A stretch of DNA of 64,000 nt from Planctomycetaceae bacterium (GTDB lineage: Bacteria > Planctomycetota > Planctomycetia > Pirellulales > Pirellulaceae). A program made the translations under genes and the position numbers. Positions within the stretch are counted from its first letter, which is position 1. Each line of letters starts with the position of its first letter. The stretch lies in NCBI GenBank assembly GCA_016794985.1, contig JAEUIQ010000005.1:1-64000 (forward strand). Direction: 5' to 3'. This document shows, piece by piece, positions 56,453-64,000 of the stretch. Under the pieces are notes generated by a model that saw nothing but the letters and a program-made list of their open reading frames with translations, ran no database searches and was not told the DNA's origin.

Positions 56453-59400
56453 ATGACACCGACCAAATTGCCAGCTAGAGAAACGAATCGCTCGTGGCCA
56501 ACGGAGCACCCGATCCGGTTGAGTGCTGGGCTATTCCTATTGCTGGCGACTTTTGTCGGAGCCGTAACTTATTCCGATTACGACTATGGTCGCGAGAATT
56601 TGGAGCAAACTTTCCGGCAGAACTTGGCCGCGGTCGCCAATCTCGTCGTGGACCATGTGAATCCAGATGAGCACGCGAAACTGGGGACCGATCCACATTT
56701 ACTTTCGGACAGTTATCTAGCCGTTCGCAAAGAATTGGACCAATCGGTCGGCCGCCGAGATTTCTTTGTCGATGCGTTTACACTGAGTTTCTCCGGTTCC
56801 AGTCCGTCGATCGTGGTTCGCTCGAGTTCTAAAGCTAGAAATCAGACGACGGCGATTCGAACGCATGGGCAGTTCTCGCCTGACCAAGAGTTTTTCCGGC
56901 TGTTAGTCGCCGAAGACCTTGGCAATCGATTCCTAGCAACGAGTGAACCAGTTGTTACTTTTCCCAGTGCTGACGCATCTGACTCACGACACTTTCTTGT
57001 ATTCTCACCCTTGCGAACGAAGTCAGGGCAGCTGGAGGGGGTACTCTGCTTGGTTCGCACTGCTGCGGACTACGATCAATTGATGTCGCTGACACGCACG
57101 CGGAGCCTGTGGAGTCTTGGCGTCGGTTTAATATTGGTCGGCGGGATCTCGGGCCTGATTTGTTACGGGCTGATGCATCGGGCGTCCACCTTGCGAGAAA
57201 TTCGTCAAGTCATGGCGGCGTTGGTCGAGAGCGAGCAACGCATGAAGATGTTTATTCAACACGCCCCCTCGGCGGTGGCCATGCTCGACAATCAAATGAG
57301 ATACATTGCTTTCTCACGGCGATGGTTGGAGCTTTATGGAATCGACAAACAAGCAGACATTACCGGATTCCTCCACTACGAAGTCGTCCCTAATACGCCA
57401 GCAAAGTTGCGGGCCGTGCATAGCCGCTGTTTGACGGGCAGTCGGGAAATTGTGGAACGCGAGCCTACGACCCTCCCGAACGGAAAAACGAAGTGGTCCC
57501 ATTGGGAGATTCATCCATGGTTCCGTAGCGATGGCCAGATCGGGGGCCTCTTGATGTCGACTCGAGATGTCACGCACGAAGTCGAGCAAGAGAATCTACT
57601 GACGAGTCAAGCGAATCGCCTGGATTTGGCAATTCACTCGGCCAATCTGGCCACTTGGGATTTCGACGTCCAAAACGAGTTCATGAACTTTGGTGGCCAA
57701 GGTTTGCGAATCCTTGGCTTCGACCAAAGCGTGAAGTTTCTGAGCACACGTCGTTGGTACGACAAGATTCATCAAGACGATTTGAATCTTGTTGATCAGG
57801 CTTTTCACGCAATGTTGACCGGCAAGAGTTCCGAACTTCGTATCGAGTATCGAATCAAGCGGATCGACGGGACGTGGGCTTGGCTATCGAGCGTAGGAAA
57901 AGTCACCGAATTTGATGCTGAAGGTGTCGCGATCCGAGCCACCGGGATCTCGATGGATATCAGCGAAAGCAAAGAGTCGCAACTGGCGCTGCAGCGAGCA
58001 ACGGCGGACGTTTGGCGACTGGCGACGGCGATCGATTCTCATTCGGATGCCGTGTTATTGACTGATCCCGTGGGCAACATTTTGCAGGTCAACGCGGCGT
58101 TCGAACAAATGACTGGTTTCAATCGCAGCGAAGCCCTTGGAAAACCACTGGGCAGTCTCGAACATAGTCGCGACCATGCCCATACTTATCGCGATATGTG
58201 GGATACCATTCTCTCGGGTAAGCCATGGTCGGGGCGCCAGTGCAACGTGCGACGTCGTTCCTCCAGCGAGACGACCAGCGAGGATCCAGCGCTCGGCCAA
58301 ACCTACTGGACGGATGTCTCAGTGACTCCTTTATTGGGCGCCGGCGGAAAAATTGAGGGCTATGTTTCTGTGCAACGTGATGTTTCGGCAGAGGTGGCAC
58401 GGGAGGAGAAACTAGCCGTAGCAGCTCGGACGGACGAACTGACGGGACTAGGAAACCGAAAGTTTCTCAACAGCTGCTTGGCACGCGCCTTGGAATTGCA
58501 GAAGCGACATGACAAATATCAATTCGCAGTTTTATTCATGGACGTCGATAGATTTAAGTTGATCAATGATAGTCTTGGCCACCATTTTGGTGACTTGGTT
58601 CTCCAAGAGGTCGCCGCCAGATTACGTAAGGTATTGCGAAGTTGCGACGCTGTCATGATCAACCAAGGTGGCGAGGATGCCACAGCGGTTCGCTGGGGCG
58701 GTGATGAATTCGTCATCCTGCTGGATCATCTGGAGCGACCGGAAGACACCGTACGAATCGCGGAACGAATTCTGAACGAATTAGCCCGACCCTTCACTGC
58801 AGATGGTCATTCCGTCCAATGTTCGACGAGCATCGGCATCATCATTAGCAGTAACAATTATCGGAGTGCTGACGAGATCCTGCGTGACGCCGACATCGCA
58901 TTGTTCGAGGCCAAGAGCCAAGGAAAGGCTCGCTGGGTGATCTTTGATGACTCCATGCAAAAGGCCGTCGAACGCCGATTGGCGATTGAAAACGAACTAC
59001 GAGCTCAACGAGAATTTGACCAATTCAACGTCGTATTCCAACCAATTGTTGAAAGCCACACCGGGAAGTTGCGCGGAACTGAAGCGTTGGTACGTTGGAA
59101 ACATCCTCGTCTGGGATTTGTCTCGCCTCTCGAATTTATTACCATCGCCGAAGAGTGTCATGTCATTTTGGATCTGGGGCAATGGATCATGGAGCAAGCC
59201 TGCAAGCAATGGCTTGAATGGCATCGCCGAGCGCCGGATCACGCTCCCGAGTATGTGACGATCAATATCTCGCGAGTGCAGTTGGGCGACGTCACATTCT
59301 TGGAACGAGTCGCCAACACGTTGTCAAAGACCGGCATCGCTCCGAAACATGTGGTTTTCGAAATCACGGAGTCGACGGTGATGAAAGATCCCAATTTGAT

Positions 59401-59854
59401 GAAAGACGTTCTCCGGCGTTTGAAGTCGATGGGTATTCGACTAGCGATCGATGATTTTGGTACCGGTCATTCCTCCCTTTCTTGTTTGCACGAGTATCCC
59501 TTTGACATTCTGAAGATTGACCGGTCCTTCGTGTCCAGCTTTTCGAAATCGGGCCAAGTCGTGGCGATGACCCAAGCGATTGTTACCTTGGCGCGGCACT
59601 TGGGTATGGTTTGCGTTGCCGAAGGAGCCGAGGTCGCCGCAGAAGTCCAGATTCTTCGCGAATGCGGTTGTGAACTGGTTCAAGGTTATTTCTTCGGCCG
59701 CCCCATGGCCGCTGAACAAATCATCTCGCAAGAATGGCATGCGGCCTGTGCCGCAGCGACCGCGGCTGTCGATGCCGCTACTCCAACCGCGGTTTTAACC
59801 GTTCCGTTGCTTGACGTCGTCCCGACGACCACGCCGGTCTGCCAGCTTTCGTAG
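56453..59854 (+). CDS. membrane sensor with PAS domains and GGDEF-EAL output (cyclic di-GMP turnover)
   Basis: 1,133 residues from ATG 56453; ATG 56414 directly abuts its purine-rich site and is unlikely. Two membrane segments (about 20-40 and 218-240) enclose a periplasmic sensor region. Three PAS-like domains follow at about 260-385, 395-510 and 520-650. The GGDEF domain has an intact catalytic WGGDEFV near 748 and DVDRFKLINDSLGHHFGD. The EAL domain has TEALVRW near 876, NISRVQL, EITES, DDFGTGHSSL and ILKIDRSFV, so both cyclase and phosphodiesterase activities look possible. Cyclic di-GMP usually governs attachment and motility, relevant to planctomycete swarmer-sessile life cycles. An Ala-rich tail ends the protein. 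Confidence 0.94.
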   Translation: MTPTKLPARETNRSWPTEHPIRLSAGLFLLLATFVGAVTYSDYDYGRENLEQTFRQNLAAVANLVVDHVNPDEHAKLGTDPHLLSDSYLAVRKELDQSVGRRDFFVDAFTLSFSGSSPSIVVRSSSKARNQTTAIRTHGQFSPDQEFFRLLVAEDLGNRFLATSEPVVTFPSADASDSRHFLVFSPLRTKSGQLEGVLCLVRTAADYDQLMSLTRTRSLWSLGVGLILVGGISGLICYGLMHRASTLREIRQVMAALVESEQRMKMFIQHAPSAVAMLDNQMRYIAFSRRWLELYGIDKQADITGFLHYEVVPNTPAKLRAVHSRCLTGSREIVEREPTTLPNGKTKWSHWEIHPWFRSDGQIGGLLMSTRDVTHEVEQENLLTSQANRLDLAIHSANLATWDFDVQNEFMNFGGQGLRILGFDQSVKFLSTRRWYDKIHQDDLNLVDQAFHAMLTGKSSELRIEYRIKRIDGTWAWLSSVGKVTEFDAEGVAIRATGISMDISESKESQLALQRATADVWRLATAIDSHSDAVLLTDPVGNILQVNAAFEQMTGFNRSEALGKPLGSLEHSRDHAHTYRDMWDTILSGKPWSGRQCNVRRRSSSETTSEDPALGQTYWTDVSVTPLLGAGGKIEGYVSVQRDVSAEVAREEKLAVAARTDELTGLGNRKFLNSCLARALELQKRHDKYQFAVLFMDVDRFKLINDSLGHHFGDLVLQEVAARLRKVLRSCDAVMINQGGEDATAVRWGGDEFVILLDHLERPEDTVRIAERILNELARPFTADGHSVQCSTSIGIIISSNNYRSADEILRDADIALFEAKSQGKARWVIFDDSMQKAVERRLAIENELRAQREFDQFNVVFQPIVESHTGKLRGTEALVRWKHPRLGFVSPLEFITIAEECHVILDLGQWIMEQACKQWLEWHRRAPDHAPEYVTINISRVQLGDVTFLERVANTLSKTGIAPKHVVFEITESTVMKDPNLMKDVLRRLKSMGIRLAIDDFGTGHSSLSCLHEYPFDILKIDRSFVSSFSKSGQVVAMTQAIVTLARHLGMVCVAEGAEVAAEVQILRECGCELVQGYFFGRPMAAEQIISQEWHAACAAATAAVDAATPTAVLTVPLLDVVPTTTPVCQLS

Positions 59855-60104
59855 TTTGATGATTTTAGGCAATTCTGGCTGCAACGCTGTTGATGATGGT
59901 TCCGCTGTACCGTCGAAACAAGGAATCGAGCTGCTAGCGTCGGCGGGCGGGTTTTCTGCAAAAAGTTGGGCTGGAGTGTCAGGCCTGCTCACGAATCGTT
60001 GGAATTAGTCCGATCGCTATTTAAAGTCTGGGGGAAATGCAGCGACTTTGCCGGTCGTAACGGCGCGTGCAGAAGTCGGATCGTTCGGTTGCGAAGGAAT
60101 CAAT

Positions 60105-60590
60105 GTGAATCGAATTGCGCTAAACTCCAATACGTTTTTCTCAGCAGCGGCACTCGTTACCGTCATGGCTTTGGGTAGTGGCTGCCAGTCGGTATTCAAA
60201 CCGCCGGGCAGTCAAGTGGCGACCGCGACCCCCAGCGGCGTCTCGGTGGACGCCGAGAGCTACTCGGTCGAGCTGCATAGCAATTGGTCGAACCCCTCGA
60301 CTTCGAAAAAGTCTTTCTCGGGCCCGGTTCCGTTGCAAAAAGTGGTGGACGACTCCGGTGCCGCACGGCGATATCGAAATTTGGACATCTCAGTGGTACG
60401 AGTATCCAAGGATACTGGGCAAATCGTCCGAATGAAAGCAAAATACGACCCGCAGCGACGCCAAATAGAGCCACAATGTGATTACGATGTTTTGGCTAAC
60501 GATCATGTCATTATCAAGCCGGACAACAGTTCGCCATTGGACGACATGGTGAAGCCATTGAACAATTTGATCGGCGGCGAGCCTTTGTAG
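60105..60590 (+). CDS. small lipoprotein of unknown function
   Basis: 161 residues from GTG 60105, supported by GAAGGA six to eleven bases upstream; the TTG at 60048 is a poorer choice. The N terminus (FFSAAALVTVMALGSGCQSV) is a lipoprotein signal with Cys near residue 27 in GSGC. The mature protein is about 130 residues, beta-rich by appearance, with acidic and Asn-rich patches; motifs include RYRNLDISVVRVSKDTGQI and MKAKYDPQRR. No domain recognised. It is a stand-alone gene between the sensor and an exported hydrolase. Confidence 0.7.
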   Translation: MNRIALNSNTFFSAAALVTVMALGSGCQSVFKPPGSQVATATPSGVSVDAESYSVELHSNWSNPSTSKKSFSGPVPLQKVVDDSGAARRYRNLDISVVRVSKDTGQIVRMKAKYDPQRRQIEPQCDYDVLANDHVIIKPDNSSPLDDMVKPLNNLIGGEPL

Positions 60591-60651
60591 TTCGCGTTTA
60601 GATCATTGGCGGCTGCCTAAGATTTTGTCGCCTTTGAGGATTGCCGAGAAA

Positions 60652-62076
60652 ATGACCAAGCTCCAAGCGATAGGGCGTAATGTTCACGAACTATGTGATT
60701 TTCTCGGCCACGGTCTTCTCAAGGGTTTCTTGCGAGAACTCGAGTTTCTCTCGGTGGTCGCTGTCGCGATCGTGGCCCTCTCGATGAATTCGGTGGCTCG
60801 CGAAGCGAATGCTTGCCCGGCCGCCGATGGTCAAGTGGTGGACGATCCGCAGCCGGCGTGCGCGAATCCAGAGGAGCCTTCACAGCGTCATGGCGACAGA
60901 GCGCGGCGATTCGCGGCGGGGCAACGGGATCCGGACCAAGCGTTTGACGATACGCAACGACCTTGGGAAGATCGCGCGGAGGGGGTCGTGCGGATCGCAT
61001 CTTTCAATTTGGCTTTGGAACGCCGCGAGGCCAACGGTTTGCAAACTGAACTTCGCACTGGTGAGTCGATTCAAGCTCGCAAGTTGGCCGAGATCATTCA
61101 GCGGGTTCGACCGGATGTCTTGTTGTTGAACGAAATCGATCGCGACGCAATCGGCGAGAATCTCGACTTGTTTCACAAGTTGTACTTGCAAGTGTCGCAA
61201 AACGGCCAACCGGGGATCAATTTCGAGCATCGTTTTTTCCCCGAATCCAATACGGGAGTTGATTCGGGTCTCGACCTCAATCGAAATGGTGTATCTGGCG
61301 AACCGGACGACGCATACGGGTTTGGACGATTTGAGGGACAATACGGGATGGCCGTCCTTTCTCGATTTCCGATCAAGACAGAAAATGCCCGCACGTTTCA
61401 AAAGTTCTTGTGGCGCGACATGCCGGGTGCAAGGTGGCCGAAAACGCCGGTCGGCGACGATTTTTACTCCGCCGAGATTCGCGCGGTCTTCCGACTGAGC
61501 AGCAAAAATCATGTGGTCGTACCAATCGAAGTACCCTCTGGTATCTTGCACCTTGTTGCAGCTCATCCGACTCCACCAGTGTTTGATGGACCGGAAGATC
61601 GAAACGGCTTGCGCAATCACGATGAGATACGATTATTGGCCGACCTGCTGGACCCAAGCGCCGGCGCTTATTTGGTGGATGACCAAGGGCGTCGCGGCGG
61701 ATTGGCCGATGACGCGCGGTTTGTGGTCGCCGGGGACATGAACGCCGATCCCAAGGATGGGGATTCGACGAACCAAAGTATCCAGCAGTTGCTGGGGCAT
61801 CCGAAGATCAACGGAGACATCGGTCCCCGCAGTAACGGCGCAGCGCAAGCCGCGATTGCTCAAGGCGGAATCAATTTGCAGCAGACAGGCGATCCGGCGC
61901 AGGACACCGCCGATTTCAATGACGACACAACCGGAAACTTGCGAGTGGACTACGTGTTGCCCTCCGCAAATCTCCAATGCGTCGGCAGCGGTGTCTTCTG
62001 GCCGAATCCAACATTGCCGGAAAGCGAGTTGATTTCCGCTTCCGACCATCGCTTGGTCTGGATTGACATTCGATAG
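60652..62076 (+). CDS. exported endonuclease/exonuclease/phosphatase (EEP) family protein
   Basis: 474 residues from ATG 60652. A hydrophobic segment at about 32-48 (LSVVAVAIVALSMNSVA) is a late signal peptide or anchor. After an acidic/Arg linker, the EEP fold starts near 112 with VRIASFNLALE, then RPDVLLLNEID with the metal-binding Glu, GMAVLSRFPI, LHLVAAHPTPP, the central FVVAGDMNADP, VDYVLPS and the final ISASDHRLVWIDI with the catalytic Asp-His. All metal and catalytic residues of the family are present. EEP enzymes cleave phosphoester bonds in DNA, RNA or lipids; the exported location favours extracellular nucleic acid or phospholipid. Substrate unknown. Confidence 0.88.
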   Translation: MTKLQAIGRNVHELCDFLGHGLLKGFLRELEFLSVVAVAIVALSMNSVAREANACPAADGQVVDDPQPACANPEEPSQRHGDRARRFAAGQRDPDQAFDDTQRPWEDRAEGVVRIASFNLALERREANGLQTELRTGESIQARKLAEIIQRVRPDVLLLNEIDRDAIGENLDLFHKLYLQVSQNGQPGINFEHRFFPESNTGVDSGLDLNRNGVSGEPDDAYGFGRFEGQYGMAVLSRFPIKTENARTFQKFLWRDMPGARWPKTPVGDDFYSAEIRAVFRLSSKNHVVVPIEVPSGILHLVAAHPTPPVFDGPEDRNGLRNHDEIRLLADLLDPSAGAYLVDDQGRRGGLADDARFVVAGDMNADPKDGDSTNQSIQQLLGHPKINGDIGPRSNGAAQAAIAQGGINLQQTGDPAQDTADFNDDTTGNLRVDYVLPSANLQCVGSGVFWPNPTLPESELISASDHRLVWIDIR

Positions 62077-62096
62077 TCGGCTACACCTTGGTCGCG

Positions 62097-64000
62097 CTAT
62101 TGCACGCCGGCAGCCGTGATCCTAGTCGAGCCCGCCGGACGATCTTTGGGCAATCTCGCGATCTTGGCCGGTATCGTCGAGTTGGTGAAGAACTTGGCAT
62201 TTGGCCGACACAAGCGGTTGGCGGCGTCCTGCGGTGTCTCACCATCTTCCAGCGTTAGTACCGGTCCAGCGGCGGAGTAGTTCGCCGAGGCTTGCCACAA
62301 AATGTCTTGGTTCAATTTGAGCACGAGATGACTGGAATGTGGCTTGTAGCGAATTCGTTCATGAATACCGCCGCCACGTCCAAACGGATCGGGTCGCCCA
62401 AATCCCCCGATTGGGCCGAAGGGACCAAACGGATCCATACGGCCCAATGGGTCAATCAATGAACCCCGACCCTCACGAACGAGTTCTTCAACCTCTTTCC
62501 CTTGTCTTACCACCGCTTCCAGTCGCAAGGGAGCGCTGTCATCAATCACAAAGCCGCGTTTCTCGAGCATCTCGCGCAACTGTTGGGCTGTGTTGTCCGA
62601 ATCAACGCCCAAGTGTGCCAAGTCCGTTGATAAACTGATTCGACTTCCCGGACCATACAACAGCAGTTCTTCGGCTTTCAATTCCGCCGTGTTTCTCGCA
62701 ATCTCGTTGCGCCGATTGTCGTTGATCAACTCGAAACCAAACACCCTGTCCGGGGTGACGATCCACGTTGTGGAACCAGTTTGAGCCCGATACAAACCAT
62801 GCGTCACCGCCACGTTCCAAACGGTCACTTGCAGCTTCGGATCAACTATGAGGCCGTTATTGACCAGGAGCAGCGAGTTGTCCGCCCAGATAACCGAGGC
62901 GATGTTGTATCCTGCATCGTACGAAAACAGCGACGCTCCGGTCGTCAGATCAAAGCCATGCAGCGAGTTCCCGGCGGCTGCGACCAGCGACTTGCCGTCG
63001 GGAGAAACTTCCAACATCTTCAGGGACTCTATGAACTTGGGGTCACCTTGAATCCGGCCGACAATCTCGCCATCCTTCAGCCGCATCAGCCACAATGAAC
63101 CCTTCTGGAAGAAGACGATGTGGGAGTTGTCGCGACTGATGACCCAGGCTCCTGGGTCGGACACACAATACAGACACTTGGCGCTTGCGACATCCCACAA
63201 GGCCAAGTGGCTGCCGATCGTAAACAAGTGTTGATCATCAACAAAAAGAGAAGAGTGGGCCGTAAAACGATTCTGCTGGCCAAACGCGCCGAATTTCCAC
63301 GCTTGTTCCGGTTCCAGTTTACCGTCCACTTGCTTCCAAAACACAATGCCACCATTCTCCGATCCCGCAGAATTGTGGATCGTCACGATCGACTGCTTCG
63401 ATGGAGAAACGATGATGTCGTTGACTTCTTGAAATGGCAAAGTGTATTCGCCCACAATCTCTTCCGCTTTAGTGTCCACGAGGACAGTGTGAGAAAAATT
63501 CTGGAACGAGTTCTTGCGATAGACGGCAATCAGCTCCCCCGAGTTGCCACTATAAAAGAGCCTTGAATTGGTATGTCCTTCGTATTCTTTGGCAAATTTG
63601 GGTTGGGGCAATGAAATCGATTTGTCCCGCTCGTGTTTGGGTTGTTCCGCAGGAGTATATTTGAACTCGGCGGTATCGAGCGCGATCTCGTTCGCAACCT
63701 TGACAGCCTTTCCGGCGATGGGAAGAGTACCCGGCGGAAACGTTTTGAGGGCGGGCGGGGTTTCTTCTACGGGAGTTCCGCCGGCAAACATATCGTCGTC
63801 ACCGACTGGTTGTCGCGGTTTGACTGCGGTACCGCCCGCAAACGGATCGACTTCGGCCTCACGCTTCGCACGCAGTTCACTTAAGAATGTCTTGTCGGCT
63901 TCGCAAAGTTTCGAAATGGGGATCGTGACGACTTTGTCATCTTTCTTTAGGAGCTTGACTTCGGTTTCTGTTAAATCGTAGACAGTGGCTTCGACCTTGA
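62097..64000 (-). CDS. SHD1-domain protein with beta-propeller-like repeats (5' end beyond window)
   Basis: 633 codons lie in the window and the frame stays open to the right edge, so the ATG at 63791 is internal. The first visible part (VEATVYDLTETEVKLLKKDD, then VVTIPISKLCEADKTFL) matches the SHD1 domain, common in planctomycete proteins. A linker repeats FAGGT-V twice. Residues from about 140 to 400 have WD40/propeller-like repeating strands (VSPSKQSIVTIHN, HLALWDVASAKCLY, EVSPDGKSLVAAAGN, GFDLTTGASLFSYD). A Gly/Pro/Phe-rich stretch (LGRMDPFGPFGPIGGFGRPD) precedes a final small domain. Function unknown; probably exported, but the N terminus is not visible. Confidence 0.8.
   Translation of the reverse strand, partial: KVEATVYDLTETEVKLLKKDDKVVTIPISKLCEADKTFLSELRAKREAEVDPFAGGTAVKPRQPVGDDDMFAGGTPVEETPPALKTFPPGTLPIAGKAVKVANEIALDTAEFKYTPAEQPKHERDKSISLPQPKFAKEYEGHTNSRLFYSGNSGELIAVYRKNSFQNFSHTVLVDTKAEEIVGEYTLPFQEVNDIIVSPSKQSIVTIHNSAGSENGGIVFWKQVDGKLEPEQAWKFGAFGQQNRFTAHSSLFVDDQHLFTIGSHLALWDVASAKCLYCVSDPGAWVISRDNSHIVFFQKGSLWLMRLKDGEIVGRIQGDPKFIESLKMLEVSPDGKSLVAAAGNSLHGFDLTTGASLFSYDAGYNIASVIWADNSLLLVNNGLIVDPKLQVTVWNVAVTHGLYRAQTGSTTWIVTPDRVFGFELINDNRRNEIARNTAELKAEELLLYGPGSRISLSTDLAHLGVDSDNTAQQLREMLEKRGFVIDDSAPLRLEAVVRQGKEVEELVREGRGSLIDPLGRMDPFGPFGPIGGFGRPDPFGRGGGIHERIRYKPHSSHLVLKLNQDILWQASANYSAAGPVLTLEDGETPQDAANRLCRPNAKFFTNSTIPAKIARLPKDRPAGSTRITAAGVQ

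Noticed and set aside
56226-56456. 76-codon plus-strand frame before the GGDEF-EAL gene
   Set aside because: No ribosome binding site and no recognisable similarity; its four-base overlap with the next start could be chance.

Overview
The window comes from a planctomycete chromosome, most likely of the Pirellulales type. The taxonomic markers are a Tat-exported DUF1501 protein, a DUF1559-like lipoprotein, a C-terminal Rhs core of the planctomycete type (ending GMSLYRGYF), GAF-domain HlyD adaptors, an SHD1-domain protein, and many long exported proteins of unknown function. GC content looks moderate. Housekeeping genes (tsaE, yidD, recJ, purA, uppS, tig, folP, hisH, hemA, a tRNA-Thr and a CBS-containing Mn pyrophosphatase) are mixed with exported or accessory genes and with decayed mobile DNA.

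Bases 1-3,580 are accessory: a 5' piece of an Rpn/PD-(D/E)XK transposase-nuclease gene running off the left edge, an unknown small ORF, and an orphan Rhs tip with an HNH/AHH-like putative toxin followed by an AT-richer gene that may be its immunity partner. Bases 3,581-9,771 hold two HlyD-type adaptors (one fused to GAF domains), an aldehyde dehydrogenase of the ALDH7 type and a rhomboid protease. Bases 9,870-16,200 hold a repetitive Cys-rich secreted protein, a thioredoxin-trypsin-like protease fusion, an ECF-like sigma factor and an exported lipase-like hydrolase, with long gene-free gaps. Bases 16,300-17,930 contain tRNA-Thr(CGT) and three kinds of repeat.

Bases 17,933-28,558 are read on the minus strand: Mn pyrophosphatase, then a translationally coupled pair, an M48-like metallopeptidase and a 1,767-residue fusion of pseudokinase C-lobe, DUF4011, superfamily I helicase and Vsr-like nuclease, then a Tat-exported GMC oxidoreductase. 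The peptidase-helicase pair is the best candidate for an undescribed (probably antiphage) system. It resembles the single-gene DUF4011-helicase-Vsr defence proteins and, in its kinase-helicase combination, Mokosh-type systems.

Bases 29,085-45,218 are mostly plus-strand housekeeping operons: LysM-like protein-tsaE-yidD-recJ, purA-uppS-tig-hydrolase, then a DUF1501 protein, a DUF1559-like lipoprotein and folP-hisH. Bases 45,219-47,330 hold a decayed IS4-family element bracketed by an 18-bp inverted repeat and carrying a second copy of a dispersed repeat also found near the tRNA. Bases 47,331-64,000 hold a giant exported TIM-barrel-like protein, a small lipoprotein, an operon of sigma-54 activator, CcsA/HemX-like membrane protein and hemA, a GGDEF-EAL sensor, a small lipoprotein, an exported EEP-fold hydrolase, and an SHD1/beta-propeller-like protein truncated by the right edge.
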